Shown here in pieces: positions 1 to 5,841 of a stretch of DNA of 26,294 nucleotides (positions are counted from its first letter, which is position 1; each line of letters opens with the position of its first letter). A model generated the notes under the pieces. It worked only from the letters and a program-made list of their open reading frames with translations, was not told where the DNA came from and searched no databases. The translations under genes and the position numbers were made by a program. This DNA comes from a virus, in the IMG/VR virus record IMGVR_UViG_3300025655_000245, positions 1 to 26,294 of that record; one strand, given 5' to 3'.

Positions 1-339
1 AAATTATGGGATGAGTTTCAGTATGGGGGTTATGTGGAGGTACCAATTTCAAATCATAGGTTTTATAGAAGTGAGTTAGAGAATATGAATCCTGGAAAAC
101 TGTTGAATTATGTTTTGCAGGCTACAGAGACGGCTTTGAATATAAAATTAATGTGGGAGATATTTAGAGTTTTGAGGGGTAAAAAAACTAAATTAATATT
201 AGTGGTATATGATTCATTTTTGTTTGATGTAGATAAGGAGGAGAAACAAACCGTAAAAGAAATATTAGAGATATTTAAAAAATATAAATTAAGTGTAAAA
301 TTTAAACAAGGAATAAGTTATGATTTTAATGGAAAATAG
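1..339 (+). CDS. DNA polymerase family A, C-terminal fragment (partial, 5' end outside window)
   Basis: The reading frame is open from the first base of the window, so only the last 112 residues of a longer protein are present. The segment NYVLQATETALNIKLMW followed by the strand LILVVYDSFLFDV matches the end of the family A polymerase palm: helix Q region, then motif C, where the usual VHDE is replaced by VYDS. The motif C aspartate is encoded at 211-213 and is expected to bind the catalytic metal. The role would be phage replicative DNA synthesis. The T4 replicase gp43 is family B, so this phage pairs a PolA-type enzyme with a T4-like recombinase and helicase. A GTG at 34 exists but is internal to the frame. 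The next gene overlaps the 3' end by 20 nt. The family call is from motif recognition only. Confidence 0.75.
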   Translation, partial: KLWDEFQYGGYVEVPISNHRFYRSELENMNPGKLLNYVLQATETALNIKLMWEIFRVLRGKKTKLILVVYDSFLFDVDKEEKQTVKEILEIFKKYKLSVKFKQGISYDFNGK

Positions 340-781
340 TCATATGTATGACGTAGAACAGGGGTGGAATTCACCCATAAACCAGATTGATTTGGAGAAT
401 AGACTAGTGTGTACTTTTTCTACTTTAAATGAAGTAGAGAATGTAGTGGGTTACATAAAGTCTACTTATGATATAAAGTATAATAAAATGTTTATACTTC
501 ATGTTCAGAGTAATGACGAGTATGCCGTTACGTATAACGTAGAACAGGGTAATGTAAGCAATCTGCCTGAAAATACTATTTTAGTTCATAGAAAGAAAGA
601 TTCAAATACTTTATATACGATAAATGCTTTGAATGAGTTAATTAAGTCTTTAAATGGGGGGGTAGTTGATACTAGGTTTCCTATAGAATGGAAACACTAT
701 AGAAATACTATTTTACTTACCCAACATAATGAGTTAAAGCAGTTGAAAACAAAAATACATAAAATTATTGATTTGAATTGA
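320..781 (+). CDS. Conserved phage protein of unknown function downstream of the polymerase
   Basis: This is a 153-residue soluble protein without signal peptide or membrane segment. It overlaps the polymerase by 20 nt, so the two are probably co-transcribed and translationally coupled. ATG codons at 320, 329 and 344 are all possible starts; 320 gives the maximal overlap. Visible features are an alternating beta strand MFILHVQSNDEYAVTYNV near residues 57-74, a segment YTINALNELI, and a basic C-terminal helix rich in Lys and Leu. The position next to the polymerase recalls T4 regA, but I see no RegA similarity. Function unknown; the association with replication is inferred from position alone. 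Confidence 0.8.
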   Translation: MILMENSHMYDVEQGWNSPINQIDLENRLVCTFSTLNEVENVVGYIKSTYDIKYNKMFILHVQSNDEYAVTYNVEQGNVSNLPENTILVHRKKDSNTLYTINALNELIKSLNGGVVDTRFPIEWKHYRNTILLTQHNELKQLKTKIHKIIDLN

Positions 782-798
782 TTTTTTTTGTATATTTA
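768..798 (+). promoter_or_regulatory. Bacteroidota-type promoter (TTG, 20 nt, TATATTTA)
   Basis: A TTG at 768-770 is followed by exactly 20 nt and then TATATTTA at 791-798; the ATG of the next gene lies 21 nt further on. The upstream part overlaps the last codons of the preceding gene. The spacer ends in a T-run followed by G, as in several other promoters of this window. The -33 box is only TTG with ATTG context rather than full TTTG, so this is a weaker match than the copies at 2607 or 3381. Confidence 0.6.
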
Positions 799-819
799 TA
801 GCAAATAATAAATAAATAA

Positions 820-1104
820 ATGAAAGACTTTGACTTAAAAAAATACCTTAAAGAAGGTAAATTGTATGAGATTGAGTCTTTAGATGATATTAAGTCTATA
901 GAGGTTACTTACACTGAACGTGGGCGTTTTTATAAAATTGATGTTGAATATAAAGATGGTTCTAGTGATAATTTTAAAGATATAAATGCTTTAGGTATTG
1001 ATTTGCCTTATCGTTATAGTAATTCTAGTTTAGAAAAAATTGCTAAAGAAATGGAGCAAAAAGGTATTATGTTTAATTATAATGATGCTTTTGATCCTTC
1101 TTAA
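820..1104 (+). CDS. Hypothetical protein, 94 aa
   Basis: A small acidic and lysine-rich soluble protein starting MKDFDLKKYLKEGKL. The central part alternates charged and hydrophobic residues (SIEVTYTERGRFYKIDVEY), suggesting a small beta-sheet. The start is the first ATG in frame, 21 nt after a promoter -7 box and preceded by an A/T-rich leader (AAATAAATAAATG). It forms a one-gene transcription unit, because an intrinsic terminator starts 26 nt after its stop codon. I do not recognise a family. Confidence 0.75.
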   Translation: MKDFDLKKYLKEGKLYEIESLDDIKSIEVTYTERGRFYKIDVEYKDGSSDNFKDINALGIDLPYRYSNSSLEKIAKEMEQKGIMFNYNDAFDPS

Positions 1105-1130
1105 GAAAAAAATTATAAAATGATTGTAAG

Positions 1131-1157
1131 AGGGTTTGGCTATGTCAAACCCTTTTT
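1131..1157 (+). terminator. Intrinsic terminator that overlaps the next promoter
   Basis: An 8-bp perfect stem AGGGTTTG (1131-1138) pairs with CAAACCCT (1146-1153) around a 7-nt loop GCTATGT, followed by a T-run (1153-1157). It should end the transcript of the 820-1104 gene. The last four bases of the left arm, TTTG, are also the -33 box of the next promoter. The same architecture with the identical loop recurs at 12471-12499, with compensating changes in the stem. Confidence 0.85.
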
Positions 1158-1166
1158 GTATATTTA
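1135..1166 (+). promoter_or_regulatory. Promoter embedded in the terminator hairpin
   Basis: TTTG at 1135-1138, 20-nt spacer, TATATTTA at 1159-1166, with the downstream ATG starting at 1187. The spacing equals that of the stand-alone promoters in this window. The spacer contains the hairpin loop, right arm and T-tract of the terminator. It should start the operon 1187-2327. Confidence 0.75.
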
Positions 1167-1186
1167 TGTTTTGAAATAAAAAGGTT

Positions 1187-1393
1187 ATGATAAAAATTAA
1201 TTCAAAATTCCAACACTTTATCGGTAAAAAAATTGAATGTATTAGTCGAGGTAAACGATACGTTGGAACTTTACAATTTGCAGGTGTTAATGGTTTGCAT
1301 GGACAATTCCAAGTAACTGTTAATAGGATGCCAATATGGCCTGTTAATCCAAACACAATTAAACTATATCAACATTGGTCACAAGAATTATAA
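1187..1393 (+). CDS. Hypothetical protein, 68 aa
   Basis: A short basic soluble protein with several beta-type stretches (KKIECISRGKRYVGTLQFAG, then FQVTVNRMPIWPV). The size and alternation could fit a small SH3- or OB-like barrel, but no family is recognised. The start follows the leader AAAAAGGTTATG typical of this phage and lies 20 nt after the -7 box. It is the first gene of a four-gene unit; the next gene starts 4 nt after its stop. Confidence 0.75.
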   Translation: MIKINSKFQHFIGKKIECISRGKRYVGTLQFAGVNGLHGQFQVTVNRMPIWPVNPNTIKLYQHWSQEL

Positions 1394-1397
1394 AATT

Positions 1398-1742
1398 ATG
1401 AAATCAATTAATCCAGAACAAATTTGTTACATTGAGACATTTGTTAAATCAAAAACAAATTGGTATAAAATTATACCAGAAAGAAAAACATGGTGGGGTA
1501 AGGTTAAACCTGAGTGTGTAGTAGGTATGAGTAGTCTTCTGAAAGATTACAATTCAATTGAAGAATTTTTAAAAGCGAATTCAAATTATAAAGTTGAAGA
1601 TGGTGTAATTTATCATAAACCTCATATTGAAATGTATTTTAGTAATCAAGCTACAATTACTAAATATTTTGATTCAGTATATGAAATGAATGATTTTATC
1701 GGTGATGAATTAAGTGGAATCAATTTAAAAATTATAGGATAA
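1398..1742 (+). CDS. Hypothetical protein, 114 aa
   Basis: A soluble protein with mixed charge, a tryptophan-rich part near residues 20-36 (NWYKIIPERKTWWGKV) and no signal or membrane segment. It follows the previous gene by 4 nt. Its last base is shared with the start of the next gene (overlap TAATG), which indicates translational coupling. Function is not recognisable. Confidence 0.75.
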   Translation: MKSINPEQICYIETFVKSKTNWYKIIPERKTWWGKVKPECVVGMSSLLKDYNSIEEFLKANSNYKVEDGVIYHKPHIEMYFSNQATITKYFDSVYEMNDFIGDELSGINLKIIG

Positions 1743-2005
1743 TGAATAAAGGTATATTTAAAATGGTTTTTGCTATAATAACATTGATATTTATAGGTTC
1801 AATGTTATTCAAAGCTAGATTAATAATTGGTAACTTTTCAGATAATAAACCTGTTTATGAAATTAAAGTACCAGATTATAATGGTGGGTATAATTCATAC
1901 CTTACATCAGAATACTCAATTGAAAATGGATGTGTAAAATTCATAGATGAGTTTAAATTCGAACAAGAAGTATGTGATAAGTTTACAATCTCAAAATGGA
2001 AATAA
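1742..2005 (+). CDS. Small membrane-anchored protein, 87 aa
   Basis: One N-terminal hydrophobic segment (about residues 7-24, FKMVFAIITLIFIGSMLF) is followed by a polar domain rich in Tyr, Asn and Glu with two cysteines. There is no lipobox, so an uncleaved anchor with a periplasmic tail is likely. It is coupled to the preceding gene by a 1-nt overlap, and the next gene starts 1 nt after its stop. Possible roles include superinfection exclusion or envelope change, but nothing in the sequence decides this. Confidence 0.72.
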   Translation: MNKGIFKMVFAIITLIFIGSMLFKARLIIGNFSDNKPVYEIKVPDYNGGYNSYLTSEYSIENGCVKFIDEFKFEQEVCDKFTISKWK

Positions 2006-2006
2006 A

Positions 2007-2327
2007 ATGAAATTTAACGATAACCCGTATTATTCACCCGAAAAGTGTAATTTAGAAATTTTTATAGATATTGATACAGCAGGTTCTTATGAATTTGATA
2101 TGTTTGCAATATGGAAAAAACTTGATGATAATACACTTTGGTGGGACACTGACAGTGGTTGTAGTTGTCCCGTACCATTTGATAATTCAGACAATGGTCA
2201 TGATTTAAAACCAATTACTAAAGAAACTTGGTATTCATTTACAGAAGCATTAAAAAATCATTATAACATATCACAGCAAGATATTTTAAGAATTCAAACT
2301 AAAGTAAAAAATTATTTGAATATATGA
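2007..2327 (+). CDS. Conserved phage protein with DSGCSCP motif (DUF7574-like)
   Basis: A 106-residue protein. The N-terminal NPYYSPEKCNLEIFIDID, the central YEFDMFAIWKK and the motif DSGCSCPVPF strongly resemble a small protein family common in phages of many hosts (DUF7574, from memory). The closely spaced cysteines could bind metal or sit at a surface, but this is inference. ATG 2007 is chosen because it leaves 1 nt after the previous stop and begins where the family similarity begins; an in-frame upstream codon at 1947 would lie deep inside the previous gene. Its last codons overlap the next promoter. Confidence 0.75.
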   Translation: MKFNDNPYYSPEKCNLEIFIDIDTAGSYEFDMFAIWKKLDDNTLWWDTDSGCSCPVPFDNSDNGHDLKPITKETWYSFTEALKNHYNISQQDILRIQTKVKNYLNI

Positions 2328-2346
2328 AATATTTTTCTTATCTTTA
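2315..2346 (+). promoter_or_regulatory. Bacteroidota-type promoter cassette
   Basis: TTTG at 2315-2318, 20 nt, TATCTTTA at 2339-2346; the ATG starts at 2366. The -33 box lies inside the end of the preceding coding region. The spacer part ATATGAAATATTTTTC is shared almost exactly with the promoters at 2607 and 3381. Confidence 0.85.
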
Positions 2347-2365
2347 AATATAAAATAAAAAGGTT

Positions 2366-2569
2366 ATGAAACATAAAAAAGAATTTGCGGTGTTTGAAAC
2401 AAAAACATCAACTTGGAACAATGGGGCAAGAAATCTTGTTGGTGAATTAATTAAAGATGGTTTTGAAACTATTGAAGATGCTGAAGATTTTTTGATTGAT
2501 AGATTAGACAAAATTTCTGACAAGAGTGTTAGATGTTTCATATTACCTATTTATCAAAGTAAAAATTGA
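2366..2569 (+). CDS. Hypothetical protein, 67 aa
   Basis: A small soluble protein beginning MKHKKEFAVFETKTSTWNNG, with an acidic helix (FETIEDAEDFLIDRLDKI) in the second half. It is a single-gene unit between two nearly identical promoter cassettes. The start follows AAAAAGGTTATG, 19 nt after the -7 box. No family recognised. Confidence 0.72.
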   Translation: MKHKKEFAVFETKTSTWNNGARNLVGELIKDGFETIEDAEDFLIDRLDKISDKSVRCFILPIYQSKN

Positions 2570-2570
2570 A

Positions 2571-2610
2571 TATAACATCTATTAAGTCTATGTTTCACAA
2601 AAAAAATTTG
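2571..2610 (+). repeat. Direct repeat upstream of promoter, copy 1
   Basis: The 30 bases at 2571-2600 match those at 3328-3357 at 28 of 30 positions. In both places the element runs into a promoter cassette, after 6 nt here and 23 nt in copy 2. The two copies flank the metallophosphoesterase gene, which suggests that a promoter plus upstream segment was duplicated as a unit. Confidence 0.8.
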
Positions 2611-2638
2611 GATATATGAAATATTTTTCTTATCTTTA
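2607..2638 (+). promoter_or_regulatory. Bacteroidota-type promoter cassette
   Basis: TTTG at 2607-2610, 20 nt, TATCTTTA at 2631-2638; the ATG of the metallophosphoesterase starts at 2658. Spacer and -7 box are nearly identical to the copies at 2315 and 3381. Confidence 0.88.
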
Positions 2639-2657
2639 AATATAAAATAAAAAGGTT

Positions 2658-3305
2658 ATGAAATTAGTATTAGAAAAAGGACAAAGATTATTCTTCACAT
2701 CAGATACTCATTACGGACATCGCAACATCTGTAGTGCTACCACTCAATGGGTGCCTGCCGATCGAAATACTCGTCAATTCAATTCATTGGAGGAAATGAA
2801 TGATACATTGGTAAACAACATCAATGAAACGGTTGGTGAGAATGATATCCTAATCCATTTAGGTGATTGGTCATTTGGTGGTTTTTTCAACATTCAAAGA
2901 TTCAGAAATAGAATTAATTGTAAGAATATCCATATAGTATTAGGTAATCACGACCACCACATTGCTAAAAACAAATGGGGTGTTGCTGAATTGTTTAAAT
3001 CAGTTCATCACTATTTGGTATTGAATGTAAGACGACCAAGCGGTAATGGTAGAGTTGATAAATTCAATTTTGTATGTATGCACTTCCCAATCGCAAGTTG
3101 GATTGATATGAATGCTGGCTTTATTCATTTACATGGGCACGTTCATTTACCATCATATGACAGGTTAGCTGAAGGCAAGGCGATGGATGTAGGTGTTGAT
3201 GGTAACGGATTGTATCCTATCAGTATGGATAAAGTGTTACAAATTATGAGTAAACAACCAATTAAGAAGTTGAGTTTACCTTCAGACCATCATGAAATCG
3301 ATTAA
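2658..3305 (+). CDS. Calcineurin-like metallophosphoesterase, 215 aa
   Basis: It carries the full metallophosphoesterase signature in order: SDTHYGH (D16, H18), a GD motif in HLGDWSFGG (D70), GNHDHH (N97, H98), MHFP, and HGHVH near residues 157-161. These residues bind two metal ions and catalyse phosphoester hydrolysis. The size fits the small phage enzymes of this superfamily. The protein is soluble. It is a one-gene unit between two copies of the same promoter cassette. Substrates in this superfamily range from nucleotides to 2',3'-cyclic phosphates and RNA ends, so the substrate cannot be fixed here. A second, different family member lies at 7536-8219. Confidence 0.93.
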   Translation: MKLVLEKGQRLFFTSDTHYGHRNICSATTQWVPADRNTRQFNSLEEMNDTLVNNINETVGENDILIHLGDWSFGGFFNIQRFRNRINCKNIHIVLGNHDHHIAKNKWGVAELFKSVHHYLVLNVRRPSGNGRVDKFNFVCMHFPIASWIDMNAGFIHLHGHVHLPSYDRLAEGKAMDVGVDGNGLYPISMDKVLQIMSKQPIKKLSLPSDHHEID

Positions 3306-3327
3306 CAAATAAATCTTATAGATTGCT

Positions 3328-3384
3328 TATAACATCTATTAAGTACATGTTTCACAAATAATAATGTTTCACAAAAAAAATTTG
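3328..3384 (+). repeat. Direct repeat upstream of promoter, copy 2
   Basis: Counterpart of the element at 2571-2610. This copy additionally contains a short local duplication: ATGTTTCACAAA occurs at 3347-3358 and again at 3364-3375, before the promoter begins. Confidence 0.78.
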
Positions 3385-3412
3385 GATATGTGAAATATTT
3401 TTCTTATCTTTA
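3381..3412 (+). promoter_or_regulatory. Bacteroidota-type promoter cassette
   Basis: TTTG at 3381-3384, 20 nt, TATCTTTA at 3405-3412; the ATG starts at 3432. It should drive the three-gene unit 3432-4485. Confidence 0.88.
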
Positions 3413-3431
3413 ATGTATAATTAAAAAGGTT

Positions 3432-3833
3432 ATGAAAAAATTATTCTTACTTCGCGGATTGCCAGGTAGCGGTAAATCAACATTGGCGAAATCATTATCA
3501 ATAGAAACGACCTGTCATGTTGAAGCTGATATGTTCTTCATTAATGATAAAGGTGAATACAACTTTGATGCTTCTAAATTAAAGGAAGCACATGAGTGGT
3601 GTAGAAAAGAGGCTGAAGAATATATGAAACCTTATGGCTTTAATACAGTTATTGTTTCAAATACATTTACCCAAGAATGGGAAATGAAACCTTACTATGA
3701 ATTGGCTGAAAAGTATGGTTATGTAGTATTCTCATTAGTAGTTGAGAACCGTCACGGTGGAGTCAACGAACACGGAGTACCTGATGAGACTTTGGATAAA
3801 ATGGAAAAGAGATTTGAATTAAAACTTAGATAA
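3432..3833 (+). CDS. P-loop kinase, polynucleotide-kinase / N4BP2-like
   Basis: A 133-residue single-domain P-loop protein. Walker A is GLPGSGKST (residues 9-17). D33 in VEADMFF sits where the acceptor-binding Asp lies in T4 Pnkp-type kinases. The later pattern AHEWCRKEAEEYM, then VSNTFTQEWEMKPYYELAEKYGY, and a C-terminal HGVPDETLDKMEKRFE (lid-type basic residues) matches N4BP2/Pnkp-like 5' kinases. The predicted reaction is transfer of ATP gamma-phosphate to a 5'-OH nucleic acid end; this is inferred from family. It lacks the C-terminal HAD phosphatase of T4 Pnkp, but a separate HAD protein is encoded at 9402. First gene of a three-gene unit. Confidence 0.85.
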   Translation: MKKLFLLRGLPGSGKSTLAKSLSIETTCHVEADMFFINDKGEYNFDASKLKEAHEWCRKEAEEYMKPYGFNTVIVSNTFTQEWEMKPYYELAEKYGYVVFSLVVENRHGGVNEHGVPDETLDKMEKRFELKLR

Positions 3834-3835
3834 GG

Positions 3836-4063
3836 ATGAGACGAGAACTATGTTTTAAACAGGGTATTATAAGCGGTGATATGGTAAGAGATGTGCTATC
3901 AGTTTGGCCTCATCTTAAAAACTCATTTGAACAGAGAAAATCATATGATGAATATTACTACTCAGATAAAGTAGTTGTTGATATTTCAATAGATGACTTA
4001 CAAAAATTAAGTGAACTTTATATCAACATTAATATTAACTTTCAAGAAATACGTTTGGATTAG
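3836..4063 (+). CDS. Hypothetical protein, 75 aa
   Basis: It starts 2 nt after the kinase stop, with GGATG as context, and ends 2 nt before the next gene, so it is clearly in the same operon. The protein is soluble, with aromatic and acidic residues (SYDEYYYSDKVVVDISIDDLQKL). No family recognised. A role linked to the kinase is possible from position only. Confidence 0.72.
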   Translation: MRRELCFKQGIISGDMVRDVLSVWPHLKNSFEQRKSYDEYYYSDKVVVDISIDDLQKLSELYINININFQEIRLD

Positions 4064-4065
4064 TT

Positions 4066-4485
4066 ATGAAACAAATTAAAGATGCACTTCAATATGCTTT
4101 AAAGTTATTAAAACACGAAGCAGAGCAAGGTAGATACCCAGAATTAGCATTTCAAGAAAATGGTGGTAAAGGTTTTCTACCAATTTCCAAGGCTATTGAT
4201 TTAATTGAAATTGATAACCAACCTATTAACTTCAACCTTAACTGGAAAGTAAAAGTAAAAGTAACCGAATCAGGTTACAAACAATGGTTAGACCATGAAA
4301 ACCAATTCTGTGAATTCTCACCATCAATTGAAAAACAGGAACTAAAACATCTTAAAGAAAAGGAAGATAAGGATGGATATGTTACTTTTCAATTATGGGA
4401 ATTGATGGAAATCTTTGGACATCATATGAGAGTGGGTTTTTCAAATCCAATTGACACAAATATTATTCTTTTACCAGAAAATTAA
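4066..4485 (+). CDS. Hypothetical protein, 139 aa
   Basis: A soluble protein with an N-terminal helix (KDALQYALKLLKHEAEQG) and a mixed region with a beta stretch LNWKVKVKVTESGY. The start follows TTAGTTATG, 2 nt after the preceding stop. It is the last gene of the kinase operon; a new promoter begins 10 nt after its stop. I cannot assign a family. Confidence 0.75.
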   Translation: MKQIKDALQYALKLLKHEAEQGRYPELAFQENGGKGFLPISKAIDLIEIDNQPINFNLNWKVKVKVTESGYKQWLDHENQFCEFSPSIEKQELKHLKEKEDKDGYVTFQLWELMEIFGHHMRVGFSNPIDTNIILLPEN

Positions 4486-4503
4486 CAGAATAAATTTGGA
4501 TAT
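4480..4503 (+). repeat. 24-nt direct repeat around a gene end and promoter start, copy 1
   Basis: The 24 bases at 4480-4503 are identical to 6187-6210. In both places they contain the stop codon of an unrelated gene, read in different frames, followed by the -33 half of a promoter. This indicates that promoter cassettes have been copied together with flanking coding bases. Confidence 0.85.
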
Positions 4504-4526
4504 CTCAATTATTTTTCTTATCTTTA
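4495..4526 (+). promoter_or_regulatory. Bacteroidota-type promoter cassette
   Basis: TTTG at 4495-4498, 20 nt, TATCTTTA at 4519-4526; the ATG starts at 4546. It should drive the unit 4546-6200. Confidence 0.88.
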
Positions 4527-4545
4527 AGTATAAATTAAAAAGGTT

Positions 4546-5235
4546 ATGAAAAACATACACATATTACCAACAGATAAACCAAGTAGGTTAGTTCGATTTT
4601 TTAGTAATAAATATCATTTATGTAAAGAGGTATTACCAATACAAGATGAAGAACGATACCAACACATTTACATTACTTCTTATGAAGAAGTTAAAGATAG
4701 GAATTGTTGGGTAATAAATGGTGTAGAAATTTTTAAACCATCAGATTTACCTGAATATTCATTGGAATACTCAAATAGGTATTGGGAAAAAATCATCCTA
4801 ACAACAGACCAAGACTTAATCAAAGATGGTGTACAAGCTATTAATGATGAGTTTTTAGAATGGTTTGTTAAGAATCCTAGTTGTGAATTTATTGAAATAT
4901 ATTATCAAACCACAGGGCTTAAGGATGGTATTTGGCAATATGATTACAAAATCATCATTCCAAAAGAAGAACCTAAACAAAATTCTTGTGATATAATTTT
5001 TGAAATAGCAGCTTTACTTGATAATGAACAAGAAACACTTTTACAAATAGCTAATAGAAAGTTAATGTCTAATGATTGGTTAAATGGTGCTGAATTTGGT
5101 GCCAAATGGCAAGCTGAAAAGATGTATAGTGAGGAAGCAATGTATAAATTAATGGATGATTATCAAGATTATTTATTTAAAACAAACGTGCCTGTTAAAA
5201 CTTTTAAAGAATGGTTTGAACAATTTAAAAAATAA
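4546..5235 (+). CDS. Conserved phage protein of unknown function, 229 aa
   Basis: It begins with MKNIHILPTDKPSRLVRF, then HIYITSYEEVKDRNCWVI, IILTTDQDLIKDGVQAINDE and EFLEWFVKNPSCEFIE. I recognise this as a widespread modular protein of phages infecting Bacteroidota and other marine hosts, without assigned function. The C-terminal third (residues 150-229) is a separate helical region with NGAEFGAKWQAEKMY, also found as a tail on other phage proteins. Soluble, no catalytic motif visible. First gene of a transcription unit, with the start 19 nt after the -7 box and after AAAAGGTTATG. Confidence 0.82.
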   Translation: MKNIHILPTDKPSRLVRFFSNKYHLCKEVLPIQDEERYQHIYITSYEEVKDRNCWVINGVEIFKPSDLPEYSLEYSNRYWEKIILTTDQDLIKDGVQAINDEFLEWFVKNPSCEFIEIYYQTTGLKDGIWQYDYKIIIPKEEPKQNSCDIIFEIAALLDNEQETLLQIANRKLMSNDWLNGAEFGAKWQAEKMYSEEAMYKLMDDYQDYLFKTNVPVKTFKEWFEQFKK

Positions 5236-5238
5236 GTT

Positions 5239-5841
5239 ATGATTGACAACATAAATTTAATAAAATCATTACTCAATTTTGAGAATGAAGGTGATTTCTA
5301 TATGCTTTATGTATTTAAGCGTAAGAAAGACCAAACTACCGATAAAAGTAACCACCAATCAGTAAGAACTATTAAAACATACACAATTGGTTCAATTGAG
5401 TATCTTGAAAAAAGATATGATGAAATCAAACAACTTTGTGAAATGTTTGAGGCAAGAGCTTACATTCATATTCAAAAACAAAACCATAAAGATGTGGCAA
5501 TGAATATGATTAAGGCAATTGTAGACAGAGTAGAGAGTGGTCAAATCAATCAACAACACGTTTTTGATTCAGTTGTAGGTCAATTGAAAACTTATGAAAA
5601 GAGTTGGATCGTCGATATTGACACTAAGGATATTATAGAGATTGGTAAAATTACATATGTAATTGATCGCTTATGTAGACCTTTAGGTAGTAAAATTATC
5701 ATAACTATTCCAACTAAAAGCGGAGTACATTTAATTACTGAAAGATTTGATGTGATGGAGTTTAAGAAACACTACCCTGATATCGATATCCAAAAGAAGA
5801 ACCCAACTTTACTTTATTTACCAACAAGTTTAGAGTTATGA
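5239..5841 (+). CDS. Unknown protein with archaeo-eukaryotic-primase-like motifs
   Basis: A 200-residue soluble protein. Residues 123-128 read WIVDID (a hydrophobic DxD, like AEP motif I) and residues 157-166 read IPTKSGVHLI (like the sxH motif II that binds the nucleotide phosphate). The following ERFDVMEF and the end IQKKNPTLLYLP recall small AEP-like phage proteins. If this is right, it could act in primer synthesis or nucleotidyl transfer; no DnaG-type primase is visible in the window. The third AEP motif is not clear, so the call is tentative. It starts 3 nt after the previous stop, and its stop overlaps the next ATG (ATGA). Confidence 0.75.
   Translation: MIDNINLIKSLLNFENEGDFYMLYVFKRKKDQTTDKSNHQSVRTIKTYTIGSIEYLEKRYDEIKQLCEMFEARAYIHIQKQNHKDVAMNMIKAIVDRVESGQINQQHVFDSVVGQLKTYEKSWIVDIDTKDIIEIGKITYVIDRLCRPLGSKIIITIPTKSGVHLITERFDVMEFKKHYPDIDIQKKNPTLLYLPTSLEL
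5805..5832 (+). repeat. 28-nt direct repeat, copy 1 (3' end of the AEP-like gene)
   Basis: Twenty-eight bases coding the end of the AEP-like protein (residues PTLLYLPTSL) are repeated exactly at 6021-6048. Each copy lies directly upstream of a tiny membrane protein gene, which points to a local tandem duplication. Confidence 0.9.

Noticed and set aside
320-781. Identification as RegA translational repressor because of its place next to the polymerase gene
   Set aside because: Length (153 aa) and sequence do not resemble T4 RegA, and it lies downstream of the polymerase rather than upstream.
1030-1356. Open frame on the minus strand, 108 codons
   Set aside because: It lies opposite two + strand genes and a terminator-promoter element, and has a low-complexity Ile/Phe-rich translation typical of the antisense of AT-rich coding DNA. 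All supported genes are on the + strand.
1742-2569. Toxin-antitoxin pair among the small accessory genes
   Set aside because: The genes are small and paired, but no toxin or antitoxin motif is visible, so size and spacing alone do not justify the call.
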